From: Bacteroidales bacterium
GTDB lineage: Bacteria; Bacteroidota; Bacteroidia; Bacteroidales; VadinHA17
Length of the DNA: 48,640 nt
Assembly: GCA_021738535.1 (NCBI GenBank)
Contig: JAIPBU010000030.1
Coordinates: forward strand, 1-48,640
Reading direction: 5' to 3'
Shown here one piece after another: positions 34,350 to 43,198 of the stretch (position 1 is the stretch's first letter; every line of letters begins with the position of its first letter). The position numbers and the translations under genes were made by a program. The notes beneath the pieces are model-generated. The model was given only the letters and a program-made list of their open reading frames with translations, made no database searches and was not told where the DNA came from.

Positions 34350-35606
34350 CTACTTTCTTTTCAGGTTAAGCAGCTCAATGCGTGTTTCGGACAGTCTGAC
34401 CACTTTGATAATGTAATTACCAATTTCTGTGGAGGTGTTTAATTTGGGTATATTGCCGCGCCGGACCATAATCAGGCCCGCGAGTGTTTCATATTCATCT
34501 GATTCGGGCAGGCTGAGGCCATATTCCTCATTCAGGTAATCAATCTCCATCCTGCCGGAGAAGAGGTATTCGCCTGGAGACAGCTCTTTTTCGGTCAGGG
34601 CCGAACTATCGTGTTCATCTTCAATATCGCCGACTATTTCTTCCAGTACATCCTCCAGGGTAATCATGCCTGATGTACCTCCAAATTCATCAACGACCAG
34701 GGCAAGCTTCTTGTTTTGTTCCACAAAGAGCTTGAGCAGGTTATTTGCGGCCATACTTTCAGGAACAATAGGGAGGCTGCGTATACCTTCCTTTATGCCG
34801 TCAGGAGTATTGAAAAGATCCCGTAATCTGAAGTATCCAATAATATTGTCAATTGAGTCTTCATAAATGAGAATGTTTGAATGGCCGGTATCGATAAATT
34901 TTTGTTTGAGATCATCGAGTGAACTGTTAACCTGCAGGGCAACTATCTCTGTGCGCGGAACCATGCATGCTCTCAGCTTTACATTAGACAGGTCCAGTGC
35001 CTTCTGGAAAATTTTTATATCGTGTTCTTCGAGATCGGTATTATTATCATCTTCATTTACCTCATTGACAAGATCATCAAGGTCAATTTTTCCAAAAACC
35101 TTTTCCTTTAGGCTTTCTTCTTTTTTTACACCGAAGAAAAGTCTCAGAAGGATATTGGAGAGTTTAATAATCATTATTGTAAAAGGGTAGAATATACCAT
35201 AGATAATGGCAGTGGGAATGCTGAATGTCCTGAGCAGCAGGTTGGGTGAGTTTCTGAAAAATGCCTTGGGAAGAAATTCTGCCAGTACGAGTATTATCAG
35301 GGTTGAGATAAGGGTTTGAATAAGGAGAAGCATGAAATCGGACCGGATGTAATTTGCGAGGGCAGAGTCAAGGAGCATGGCTATATACAGGCCGTATATT
35401 ACCAGGGCAATATTATTTCCTATCAGCATGGTTACGATAAAGCGTTCCGGTTTACGGCTGAATGAGGCAATAATCCCTGACCCAAAAATACCAACTTTTT
35501 TATCAATCTCTATTCTGAGCTTATTAGAGGATAAGAAAGCTATCTCCATACCTGAAAAGTAGGCTGAGAATATTATGGCGAGCAGTATAACAAGAGCAAT
35601 TTCCAT
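34350..35606 (-). CDS. CNNM/CBS/CorC-C hemolysin-family membrane protein (GldE-like)
   Basis: Three to four N-terminal TM helices form a CNNM (DUF21) domain (about 1-170). A CBS pair follows (about 205-325; MVPRTEIVALQV and VDEFGGTSGMITLEDVLEEIVGDI are characteristic), then a CorC_HlyC C-terminal domain (about 340-418; YLFSGRMEIDYLNEEYGL). Family members are implicated in Mg2+/Co2+ export, and the Bacteroidota version GldE is linked to gliding-motility lipoproteins. Sequence alone does not tell which applies. It starts 10 bp after a 60-residue membrane protein and is the last gene of the coaX-lptC operon. The peptidyl-prolyl isomerase gene I would expect after it in related genomes is absent. 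Confidence 0.9.
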   Translation of the reverse strand: MEIALVILLAIIFSAYFSGMEIAFLSSNKLRIEIDKKVGIFGSGIIASFSRKPERFIVTMLIGNNIALVIYGLYIAMLLDSALANYIRSDFMLLLIQTLISTLIILVLAEFLPKAFFRNSPNLLLRTFSIPTAIIYGIFYPFTIMIIKLSNILLRLFFGVKKEESLKEKVFGKIDLDDLVNEVNEDDNNTDLEEHDIKIFQKALDLSNVKLRACMVPRTEIVALQVNSSLDDLKQKFIDTGHSNILIYEDSIDNIIGYFRLRDLFNTPDGIKEGIRSLPIVPESMAANNLLKLFVEQNKKLALVVDEFGGTSGMITLEDVLEEIVGDIEDEHDSSALTEKELSPGEYLFSGRMEIDYLNEEYGLSLPESDEYETLAGLIMVRRGNIPKLNTSTEIGNYIIKVVRLSETRIELLNLKRK

Positions 35607-35615
35607 TACTCAAAG

Positions 35616-35798
35616 TTAATCTTTTTTTCGTTGCCTGTCTCTTAACCAGGCCATGACAAAGGCCAGCAGTCCCATACCTGTAAACAGTAAAAACCTGTCG
35701 CCATTACCCGTGATCCTGTTATGTGCAGCCGCTGCTATACACATTATGCCAATTACTATCCAGATAATCTCGAGAATCAGAAGTGTCCTTTTATTCAT
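35616..35798 (-). CDS. Small two-helix membrane protein in the lptC operon
   Basis: The 60-residue ORF has two hydrophobic helices (about 7-24 and 38-51) with a short loop (AHNRITGNGDR) and a basic C-terminus RDRQRKKD. Its ATG overlaps the lptC stop by 8 bp and its stop is 10 bp before the CNNM gene. This tight packing supports a real gene. No function is known. A helper of LptC or of the CNNM protein is only a guess from position. Confidence 0.7.
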   Translation of the reverse strand: MNKRTLLILEIIWIVIGIMCIAAAAHNRITGNGDRFLLFTGMGLLAFVMAWLRDRQRKKD

Positions 35799-36354
35799 CG
35801 TCTATATATAATGTTGCCGTTACGTCTTTGATTGTCCAGTTATCGAACTTTGTATCCGATTCAAGGCCGTTGCCCATTATTATCTGGTCTGTTTGTGTAA
35901 TACGTACATATTTATCAGTGTAAATCAGGTTTTTCTTATCATCCCAGTAAAGGAGTTCTGTTTCAAGCTTCTCACCTTTATCGTTGACTGCTATAACATT
36001 ATCACTTACTTCCCATAGTTGATCTTTCTCTGTATATCTCGCAAAGTTAGCACTTATTTGTCCAACCATGTTATCCCTGCCTTCATAAAAGAATACCTCA
36101 ATTCCTTCATCAAAGTCAGTATAAGGCTCTTCTTTCTTCCCATAATATTTCATCAGTGGTGCTTTCAGTTCCAGTTCCAGCACGGCGGAGTCAGTATAAG
36201 AAGTAACAAAGTCATGGATGACCTGAGTCGGCACATCGGGTTTTAGTGATGTGTCAACCACCTCAATTTTTTCACGGCATGAGAAAAAGAATGCAGCCCC
36301 GGACAGCAGGGCTGCAATAATAATAAGTCTTAATATTTTAGTTCTTTGTTTCAA
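35791..36354 (-). CDS. lptC: LptC, LPS export ABC transporter periplasmic protein
   Basis: LptC links the LptB2FG extractor to the LptA bridge for lipopolysaccharide transport. The 187-residue protein has an N-terminal hydrophobic segment ending in FFFSC, so it could be a lipoprotein, as is seen in some Bacteroidota LptC. The beta-jellyroll region shows LELELKAPLMKYYG, VFFYEGRDNMVGQISANFARY, DNVIAVNDKGEKLETELLYW and a closing GNGLESDTKFDNWTIKDV, the pattern of LptC. Translation appears to begin at TTG (complement of 36352-36354), which shares the TTGA overlap with the upstream TPR-gene stop. No internal ATG would keep the signal sequence. Confidence 0.88.
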   Translation of the reverse strand: MKQRTKILRLIIIAALLSGAAFFFSCREKIEVVDTSLKPDVPTQVIHDFVTSYTDSAVLELELKAPLMKYYGKKEEPYTDFDEGIEVFFYEGRDNMVGQISANFARYTEKDQLWEVSDNVIAVNDKGEKLETELLYWDDKKNLIYTDKYVRITQTDQIIMGNGLESDTKFDNWTIKDVTATLYIDDE

Positions 36355-37682
36355 TTTTCGTTCCTGAAACGAACTGTTGTTCTTTCATTGATCCATCCAC
36401 CAACTGTATGTGGCACACCTTCTTCGATTATACTGATAAAGAAAAGATCCTCTTTCTTCGGGAAGAGCTGCCTTACGGTTGCAAGGTATTCATTCACCCT
36501 CGCTGCCAGTTTAGGATCTTTTTCTTTTGCCATCCTGAAATAATCTGCAGCCACCCAGTAGATCATCTGGTTTTTCAGTGGATCATCGAATATTTTTACG
36601 CTGGAGTAAGCATTACCTACTATCATATATGCAGTACCATTATCAGGGTTAGCCTGTATAGCTTTTTTTGCATAGTCCCTGGCAGCCCTGTAATCTTCAC
36701 TGTTAAGCCTGAGTGTGGCCAGCTTGACATAATAGGTGGATATTGAATTCTGGTCTTCTTCCAGGTCAATTGCTTCCAGGTAATATTTTTCAGCATCATC
36801 AAGCTTCATCCTGTCATAATTCATCTCGGCGAGGTCATATGCCGCCTTTGCTGTTTTTTCAATTTTGTATTGATTCTCTGCCGTCATATAGTACAGGTCT
36901 GAATCAGTACAGCCGGCATCTTTGAGTAACTCAATCACCTTGCTGAGTAGTTCGGGATCATCCGGATTATCTGAAACTCTCTGTGTGAAAAGCGGTATAA
37001 GTCCTTCACATGTGGCTGCACCACCTGATTTGAATATCATGTCAATAGTCTCCTTTGCGTTTACATCAGGAGGCCTGTTGAATTTAGCAATTTTTTCATC
37101 AAGAATATCAATCAGCATTCCGTAATTATTGATCACTTCTTCATTATCAATAACGCCGTTTTCAAAGAGCATCTGTGTTGTGCCCATAAAAACTGTCAGT
37201 ACCGTGGATGATGCCTTTTTGGGGTCAGTGTTTATTGATTCCATCAGGGTATTATAGGATAATTTCACCAGGTCCATGTTGCCATTTGAGAGGCTGTAAA
37301 TATCCATACCTTTACGACCCAGGTAGTAGGCCTTTTTGTTAAAATATTTTATTCTTGCATCATAGATAATTTCGATGGTATCAATATATGCCATGTTGCC
37401 GGTTTCCTGATATTTGGTCTTAAACATTTTAATACCGTGCAGGTGCATATTACTGGAAGACCTGGGACATTCATTAAATGTCTTACGCCAGAAGCCAAGG
37501 GCCATGTCGTATTTACCCTGGTCATAATAGGTTTTGTATAAAGATAAATTCTCCCTGCAATCTGCACTATCCTGTCCGTGACCAAATTTACTGCCGTCTT
37601 CTATGCCTTTCTGACCCGCCAGGGGTAAGACAAAAAAAGAAAGGAAGAGAACAGTGAGTGCTTTTGGTAATCTTGCTTTCAT
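36351..37682 (-). CDS. Exported TPR repeat protein
   Basis: A signal peptide (about 1-23, LPLAGQ) leads into 443 residues of helical repeats. The clearest TPR units are YKTYYDQGKYDMALGFWRKT (about 49-68), AEMNYDRMKLDDAEKYYLEAI (about 286-306) and YRAARDYAKKAIQANPDNGTA (about 326-347). It ends in a conserved-looking GGWINERTTVRF. TPR proteins of this neighbourhood are common in Bacteroidota, probably in the periplasm as scaffolds. A link with outer-membrane or LPS assembly is inferred from the flanking barrel gene (15 bp upstream) and lptC (4-bp overlap). The start is ATG (complement of 37680-37682). Confidence 0.85.
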   Translation of the reverse strand: MKARLPKALTVLFLSFFVLPLAGQKGIEDGSKFGHGQDSADCRENLSLYKTYYDQGKYDMALGFWRKTFNECPRSSSNMHLHGIKMFKTKYQETGNMAYIDTIEIIYDARIKYFNKKAYYLGRKGMDIYSLSNGNMDLVKLSYNTLMESINTDPKKASSTVLTVFMGTTQMLFENGVIDNEEVINNYGMLIDILDEKIAKFNRPPDVNAKETIDMIFKSGGAATCEGLIPLFTQRVSDNPDDPELLSKVIELLKDAGCTDSDLYYMTAENQYKIEKTAKAAYDLAEMNYDRMKLDDAEKYYLEAIDLEEDQNSISTYYVKLATLRLNSEDYRAARDYAKKAIQANPDNGTAYMIVGNAYSSVKIFDDPLKNQMIYWVAADYFRMAKEKDPKLAARVNEYLATVRQLFPKKEDLFFISIIEEGVPHTVGGWINERTTVRFRNEN

Positions 37683-37697
37683 CGTTTAAAGATTTTG

Positions 37698-38993
37698 TTA
37701 TTTGTATTTTTGTTTAAAGAACCAATAATCATATAAATCAAGGCTTAATCCCACGCTTATGATGTTTTCAGTATGTAAACCACTACCTGCGGCTCCTTGC
37801 CTGTTTAAATATCCAATGTGCAAATTCACCCTGGACTTACTTCGGTTCATTGGTAAACCTGTACCAAAAGTAATGCCAAATTCTTTCAATTGCTCTCCGT
37901 TGACCATAAGATGGCTATCAGAGATATGACCGCCAAGGCGGTATTCTACCCTGTTAAGATAGTTATAATTGGCATCTATATCGGGAATAAACTGGATACC
38001 TGCCCTTATGGATGAACTGTTTGTCAAATTATCTTCATAACCTGCAAATGAAATGTCATCCCAGTGTGTTTTAGTGTAATCCGCAGTTATGAGGAAAAGA
38101 TCTTTTTTACCGAATGATACACCCACCCCCATCTTTTCCGGCATTTCAATGCTGCCTTCTTTATCACTTATGTAATCAAGTGTGTCTGTTGAATATTCAC
38201 TCTCCTGGTATGGTGAGTACTTTGTAGACAATTTATTGTATTCTGAGCTATACGATTTTTTTGCAGTATATGAGGCACCAATTGAAGCAAAATAATCATT
38301 ATTTAAATGAGTAATATACTGCAGTCCATACTCCAGGTTATAACCATACAGCCTTATATTCTCTGTTGAGAGGTTGTTGAACTGGTTGTTATCCCCTGTG
38401 AATGAGTAAAGATTATCGCGTTCAATATTACCGAACAGATAGGTAAAGTTAACACCCAGGGAGAGGTTTTTGACAGGACTGATACCCAGTCCTGCAAAGA
38501 AGGTATTATAACTGCCTGCGCCCTTGTGTGCATCCCGGTATTCTCCTATTACCGGGTCATACCCGGGATCTCCTTCACTAACTGTTGTTTCGAGGTTGTA
38601 ATAGCCATTTGAGTAAGGAGCAATACCGGTGGCAAAACCAAGCCATTTTGTTATTGGGAAAGCTATTGCAAGATGATGAAAACTATAGTCATCAGAGAAA
38701 TGTGAACTATTTGAATTACCAAGCAAATTTGCCTGGTATTCAATCCCGAAGTCAAAGACAAATGAATTAGTATCAATACTGCTGTAAGAGGCAGGATTGA
38801 GATAATTAATTGTCACCGGGTCTCTCAGGCCAATAGCTGCACCTCCCATGCTGCGTGTCTTAAAGAGTCCTTGCTGCTCAATCACACCCGGGCCGAATCT
38901 TGAATACGGGCTGTTAACCATTTTTTGACCGGTAAGTGTATTTGAACACAGAAAAAATGTTGCCAGCAGTAATATTGTATATAATTTATGCAT
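37698..38993 (-). CDS. Outer-membrane beta-barrel protein (FadL/PorV-like fold)
   Basis: After a signal peptide (about 1-22, NTLTGQ) the mature start SPYSRFGPGVIEQQG plus SMGGAAIGLRDPVTINYLNPAS is the hallmark of a Bacteroidota outer-membrane family with a hatch-like N-terminus, related in style to FadL/PorV barrels. Amphipathic strands run to the C-terminus (VSVGLSLDLYDYWFF). The 431 residues would give about 14 strands. The ATG overlaps the coaX stop by 8 bp. I know of this gene order in other Bacteroidota but not of an experimental function. Confidence 0.82.
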   Translation of the reverse strand: MHKLYTILLLATFFLCSNTLTGQKMVNSPYSRFGPGVIEQQGLFKTRSMGGAAIGLRDPVTINYLNPASYSSIDTNSFVFDFGIEYQANLLGNSNSSHFSDDYSFHHLAIAFPITKWLGFATGIAPYSNGYYNLETTVSEGDPGYDPVIGEYRDAHKGAGSYNTFFAGLGISPVKNLSLGVNFTYLFGNIERDNLYSFTGDNNQFNNLSTENIRLYGYNLEYGLQYITHLNNDYFASIGASYTAKKSYSSEYNKLSTKYSPYQESEYSTDTLDYISDKEGSIEMPEKMGVGVSFGKKDLFLITADYTKTHWDDISFAGYEDNLTNSSSIRAGIQFIPDIDANYNYLNRVEYRLGGHISDSHLMVNGEQLKEFGITFGTGLPMNRSKSRVNLHIGYLNRQGAAGSGLHTENIISVGLSLDLYDYWFFKQKYK

Positions 38994-39708
38994 TATAATT
39001 CAGTATGTAATTCAATCCATTTATAACCAGGTCCTGCTCTGTTATATGTTCATAATCTATTTTAGCGTCAAGGTAGGAGCAATCGCCTCCTGTTAAAATA
39101 ACTTTCAGGTCCCGGTATCTCTTTTTCAAATTGCGAATATAGTCATTTATTTCAAAAATCAAGCCGGATTGCACTCCTGACCTGATTGCATTTTCAGTGT
39201 TAACTCCTAGATTACCAAATGAATCATCCCTTGATAACAGCGGCAGCCTGCCTGTATAATCATGCAAGGCCCTGAACCTCATGTCAAGTCCCGGAGAAAT
39301 ATTCCCTCCTGTGTAGTTACCATCTGCTTTCAGGAGGTCATAGGTGATTGCTGTTCCGGCATCAATAATAAGAACGTTAAGTCCCGGGAATAAATTACAT
39401 GCACCTGCAACTGCTGCTATCCTGTCTGTTCCCAGGGTAGAGGGGCTGCGGTATTCTATCCTGAAGGGCAGGGGAGTTTTGTAGTTAAGGAAAGATATTG
39501 CCACACCTGAACGACTGAGGTACTCGCTTATCATTGAATTTTCTTTCTTCACGGAGCTTATAATAGCTTTACGAATAATATAGCCCGACATAATAGCAGC
39601 CAGGCTGTCCTCACTTTCGGTCCCGGAGTACTTCACCCTGATCTTCCTGTCACGGTCATAAACGCCGGCCTTGAAGGAAGAATTGCCTATGTCAATTGCC
39701 AGATTCAT
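38986..39708 (-). CDS. coaX: Type III pantothenate kinase
   Basis: CoaX phosphorylates pantothenate, the first step of coenzyme A synthesis, and is the feedback-insensitive kinase type. The 240 residues carry the ASKHA phosphate loop AIDIGNSSFKAGV (about 4-16), GTDRIAAVAGA (about 94-104), the phosphate-2 motif IIDAGTAITYDLL with the catalytic Asp (about 115-127), GGNISPG, and LTGGDCSYL near the C-terminus. It is the first gene of a six-gene envelope operon. A promoter candidate lies 11 bp before its ATG. Confidence 0.95.
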   Translation of the reverse strand: MNLAIDIGNSSFKAGVYDRDRKIRVKYSGTESEDSLAAIMSGYIIRKAIISSVKKENSMISEYLSRSGVAISFLNYKTPLPFRIEYRSPSTLGTDRIAAVAGACNLFPGLNVLIIDAGTAITYDLLKADGNYTGGNISPGLDMRFRALHDYTGRLPLLSRDDSFGNLGVNTENAIRSGVQSGLIFEINDYIRNLKKRYRDLKVILTGGDCSYLDAKIDYEHITEQDLVINGLNYILNYNA

Positions 39709-39718
39709 AAATAATTGA

Positions 39719-39751
39719 TAAAATTATGAAAAAAGAAGCCAATAAGTCAAA
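39719..39751 (-). promoter_or_regulatory. Promoter of the coaX-lptC operon (TTTG-N21-TAATTTTA)
   Basis: On the minus strand TTTG (39748-39751) is followed after 21 bp by TAATTTTA (39719-39726), one base off TAnnTTTG. The -7 box ends 10 bp before the coaX ATG, giving a leader of only a few bases. Confidence 0.45.
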
Positions 39752-39774
39752 TCTTTGCCGTCTTTAATATTTAT

Positions 39775-42700
39775 TTAACTTTTTGCGGCAGCTTCATTCT
39801 TATGCAGAACCGTCTCAAAAATATTGATAGCTGTTTTTATGTTTTTCACGGGCCTGGTGGTTATAACCAGCTTTTTATCGGTATGTTTCACCCTGAACCT
39901 CTTGTGGTCCCTGCTGACTGAAGTAATAAGATTCATAAAAGTGTTACTCCTGTAAAATGATGATTGCGGATCAGAGATAAAGTGCATTACCATTGTGTCA
40001 TTTTTAATGACAATTTTCTCAATTGCCATCCTGCAGGCGAGCCTTCTCAGTTTCACCAGGTCAAGCAGTTCATTAGCTGCTCCCGGGAGCTCCCCGAACC
40101 TGTCGGTCAGCTTATTCCTGAAATCAAGCAGTTCATCATCGCTTTCTATGTTATTGAGTTCTTTGTAAAGCCTTATTCTTTCAGATATATTAGAGATGTA
40201 TTCATCGGGAAACATTATTTCAAGATCTGTTTCTATCTGGCAGTCGTTTACATATCTCGTGATTGCCTTTTCTTCTTTACCATGGGCTTCTTTTGTCTCT
40301 TTTACAGGCTGCATAAGCTCCTCGGCTTTTATCTCGCTCATTGCTTCATCCAGAATTCTCTGGTAGGTCTCAAAACCAACATCGGCAATAAAACCGCTTT
40401 GTTCTGCCCCCAGGAGGTTTCCGGAGCCCCTGATATCAAGATCCTGCATTGCTATGTTGAAGCCACTGCCCAGTTCCGAAAACTCCTCGATGGCACTCAG
40501 TCTTCTCCTTGCTTCTTTTGTTACCATGTTAGGCGGCGGGGCCAGCAGGTAGCAAAAGGCTTTTTTATTTGACCGGCCAACACGTCCCCTGAGCTGGTGA
40601 AGGTCAGACAATCCAAAGTGATGTGCGTTATTAATAAATATGGTATTGGCATTTGGTATGTCCAGCCCGGATTCAATTATGGTAGTAGCAACAAGTACAT
40701 CATATTCCCTGTTTATAAAGTCGAACATAACATTTTCCACCTGCTTTCCTTCCATTCTTCCGTGTACAATGGCAATCTTAATGCCCGGAACAATGCGTTC
40801 TATGGTAGAAGCTATTGCTGCTATATTTTCAACACGGTTATGTATAAAGAAAACCTGGCCATTCCTGCTCAGCTCATATTGAATTCCTTCCTTAATTATA
40901 TCCTCATTAAAACCATGCATTTCGGTTATGATGGGCATCCTGTTAGGGGGAGGAGTGTTAATTATGGAGAGATCACGTGCGCCCATCAGTGAGAACTGCA
41001 AAGTCCTGGGGATGGGTGTGGCTGTCAGGGTCAGTGTATCTACGTTTGCTCTCAGCTTCTTCAGCTTTTCTTTTACGGCAACACCAAATCTTTGCTCCTC
41101 ATCTACAATAAGTAAACCAAGGTCTTTGAACTGTACTTCCCTGCCCACAAGTTTATGTGTGCCTATTACTATATCCAGGTCGCCATCCTTCAGCTTCCTG
41201 ATTATTTCTCTTTGCTGGGCAGGCTTTTTGTGCCTGCTCAGGTAATCAATATTAACCGGGAAGTTTTTAAGCCTTTCGGAAAATGTCTGGTAATGCTGAA
41301 GTGCCAGGATAGTGGTAGGCACAAGTATGGCGGTTTGCTTGCTGTCAGCAGCTGCTTTGAAGGCTGCCCGTATAGCTATCTCTGTCTTGCCAAAACCCAC
41401 ATCTCCGCAAATAAGCCTGTCCATGGGATGAGACTCTTCCATATCTGACTTAGTAAGCCTGCTGGCAGTAAGCTGATCAGGTGTATCTTCGTATATAAAA
41501 GAGGCTTCCAGCTCATGCTGCAGGTATGAATCGGGAGAAAACCTGAATCCTTCACTGGCTCTTCTTTTTGCGTACAGCACTATCAGGTCGCGTGCAATAT
41601 CTTTTATCTTTTTCTTTGTACGCGATTTAAGGTTTTGCCAGGCACCGGTGCCAAGTTTATATATTCGTGGCTCGGTATTGTCTTTTCCTTTGTATTTTGA
41701 TATCCTGTGCAAGGCATGTATGCCCACATAAAGAATGTCGTTGTCCCGGTAAACAAGCTTGATCGTTTCCTGCAGCTTACCGTTTATTTCAATCTTCTCC
41801 AGTCCCCCGAACTTTCCAATACCATGATCAATATGAACCACATAATCGCCTGGGTTAAGGCTTGTTAGCTCCTTGATGCTCAGGCTTTCCTTGCGACTGA
41901 AAGATGGTTTAATCCTGAATTTATGATAACGCTCAAATATCTGGTGATCTGTAAAGATGCAGAGCTTTAAATCGTAGTCGATGAATCCACGGTGAAGGTT
42001 TACCGGCAGTGAATCGAATTCAAGCCCCGGTCTTATTTCAGCAAAAATGTCTTTTATGCGCTGTATCTGAACTTCGTTTTCTGATACTATGATATTCCTG
42101 ATACCCTCTTCACGGAATGTTTCAAGATTGTCCCCAAGGATCCCGAAATCTTTATTAAAATCGGGTTGCGGGCTGACATTGAATTTCAGTTCAATCCCAT
42201 TATCAAAGTAATCTCTTTGTGAAAATTCTGCCGTGTTAAAGCTGCTTATATCTTCAGCAAGTTTATTCCCTGTAACAGCCAGTTTTTTCTTATCAGTCTG
42301 CAGGTCATTGCCATCATTTTTCCAGTCAGAGTGATAAATGGTATTTATCCTGTCAAATACATACCCTGCTTCATCAAGCCATATAAGACTTGAAGCACTC
42401 AAAAACTCAGGCAGTGTTTCTGCTGTTTCCTCGATACTGGTGTCCTGGATATTTGGTATTATGGATATCTTCTCAAGTTTTGAGATGCTCAACTGGTCGT
42501 CCACGTTGAAAGTCCGGACAGATTCAATCTCATCACCAAAAAAATCGAGCCTGTAGGGCTTCTCACTTGAAAAGGAGAAGATATCAAGTATACTGCCCCT
42601 TACAGAATACAGCCCGGGCTCGTAAACAAAGTCGACCCGGGTGAAATTATATTCAGCCAGCACTTCTTCAATAAAACTAATAGGCAGGTTCTCACCTTTT

Positions 42701-43140
42701 TTAATTGAAAGCGTGTTTTTGCGCAGGCTTTTTTTGCTGATGACTTTTTCCATCAGTGACTCCGGGTAAGTTACAATAATGCACTTTCTCTTACCTGAGC
42801 CCAGGTAGTCTATCAGTTCTGTTCTCATTACAATATTGGACGATTCCATTTGCCCGAACTGAATAGATCTTTTATAAGAAGAAGGAAAGAAGAAGATATT
42901 TTCCTCACCCAGTAGTGCAACAAGATCATTATGAAAATAAGCAGCTTCTTCCTTATCGTTAAGTACAACAAGGTGTGACGACTGCATTTTTTTGTATACA
43001 GCTGCAAGGAAATATGCTTTGGAAGACCCGCTCAGTCCTTGCAGATGTATTTTTTGCGACCCTTGCTTGTCCAGGTTATTGCACAGGGTACCTGCATTTG
43101 GATGATCAAGGTATAATGAAATTATTTCTGCTGCCTGCAT
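39775..43140 (-). CDS. mfd: Transcription-repair coupling factor Mfd
   Basis: Mfd pushes stalled RNA polymerase off DNA lesions and recruits UvrA. The order is normal: a UvrB-homology module (about 10-300), the RNA-polymerase-interacting CarD-like domain (GDYVVHIDHGIGKFGGLEKI, about 430-450), and a RecG-like translocase with Walker A CGDVGFGKTEIA, DEEQRF, TATPIPRTL and RGRVGRSNKKAFCY. The TRCF C-terminal domain (about 970-1110) comes last. I placed the start at the second Met (43140; MQAAEIISLYLDHPNAG), not at 43158. An exact promoter box, TAAATTTG, ends 1 bp before the first ATG, so only the second can have a leader. Length is then 1121 residues, normal for the phylum. fbp lies upstream across a 40-58-bp gap. 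Confidence 0.95.
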   Translation of the reverse strand: MQAAEIISLYLDHPNAGTLCNNLDKQGSQKIHLQGLSGSSKAYFLAAVYKKMQSSHLVVLNDKEEAAYFHNDLVALLGEENIFFFPSSYKRSIQFGQMESSNIVMRTELIDYLGSGKRKCIIVTYPESLMEKVISKKSLRKNTLSIKKGENLPISFIEEVLAEYNFTRVDFVYEPGLYSVRGSILDIFSFSSEKPYRLDFFGDEIESVRTFNVDDQLSISKLEKISIIPNIQDTSIEETAETLPEFLSASSLIWLDEAGYVFDRINTIYHSDWKNDGNDLQTDKKKLAVTGNKLAEDISSFNTAEFSQRDYFDNGIELKFNVSPQPDFNKDFGILGDNLETFREEGIRNIIVSENEVQIQRIKDIFAEIRPGLEFDSLPVNLHRGFIDYDLKLCIFTDHQIFERYHKFRIKPSFSRKESLSIKELTSLNPGDYVVHIDHGIGKFGGLEKIEINGKLQETIKLVYRDNDILYVGIHALHRISKYKGKDNTEPRIYKLGTGAWQNLKSRTKKKIKDIARDLIVLYAKRRASEGFRFSPDSYLQHELEASFIYEDTPDQLTASRLTKSDMEESHPMDRLICGDVGFGKTEIAIRAAFKAAADSKQTAILVPTTILALQHYQTFSERLKNFPVNIDYLSRHKKPAQQREIIRKLKDGDLDIVIGTHKLVGREVQFKDLGLLIVDEEQRFGVAVKEKLKKLRANVDTLTLTATPIPRTLQFSLMGARDLSIINTPPPNRMPIITEMHGFNEDIIKEGIQYELSRNGQVFFIHNRVENIAAIASTIERIVPGIKIAIVHGRMEGKQVENVMFDFINREYDVLVATTIIESGLDIPNANTIFINNAHHFGLSDLHQLRGRVGRSNKKAFCYLLAPPPNMVTKEARRRLSAIEEFSELGSGFNIAMQDLDIRGSGNLLGAEQSGFIADVGFETYQRILDEAMSEIKAEELMQPVKETKEAHGKEEKAITRYVNDCQIETDLEIMFPDEYISNISERIRLYKELNNIESDDELLDFRNKLTDRFGELPGAANELLDLVKLRRLACRMAIEKIVIKNDTMVMHFISDPQSSFYRSNTFMNLITSVSRDHKRFRVKHTDKKLVITTRPVKNIKTAINIFETVLHKNEAAAKS

Positions 43141-43159
43141 TTTATAAATTATTGGCATG

Positions 43160-43190
43160 CAAATTTAATAATTGATGCAGGTATGGCAAT
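43160..43190 (-). promoter_or_regulatory. mfd promoter (ATTG-N19-TAAATTTG)
   Basis: Minus-strand TAAATTTG (43160-43167) is an exact TAnnTTTG match with ATTG placed exactly 19 bp upstream (43187-43190). It lies entirely in the fbp-mfd gap, so mfd need not depend on fbp transcription. Its position decides the mfd start codon. Confidence 0.65.
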
Positions 43191-43198
43191 AATAATTA

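Noticed and set aside
39747..39760. Plus-strand AATCTTTG box as a promoter
   Set aside because: It differs from TAnnTTTG at the first base, and no plus-strand gene follows for more than 4 kb.
39964..40572. 202-codon ORF antisense to mfd
   Set aside because: It lies inside the conserved Mfd coding sequence, has aromatic-rich composition typical of a reverse shadow, and matches no family.
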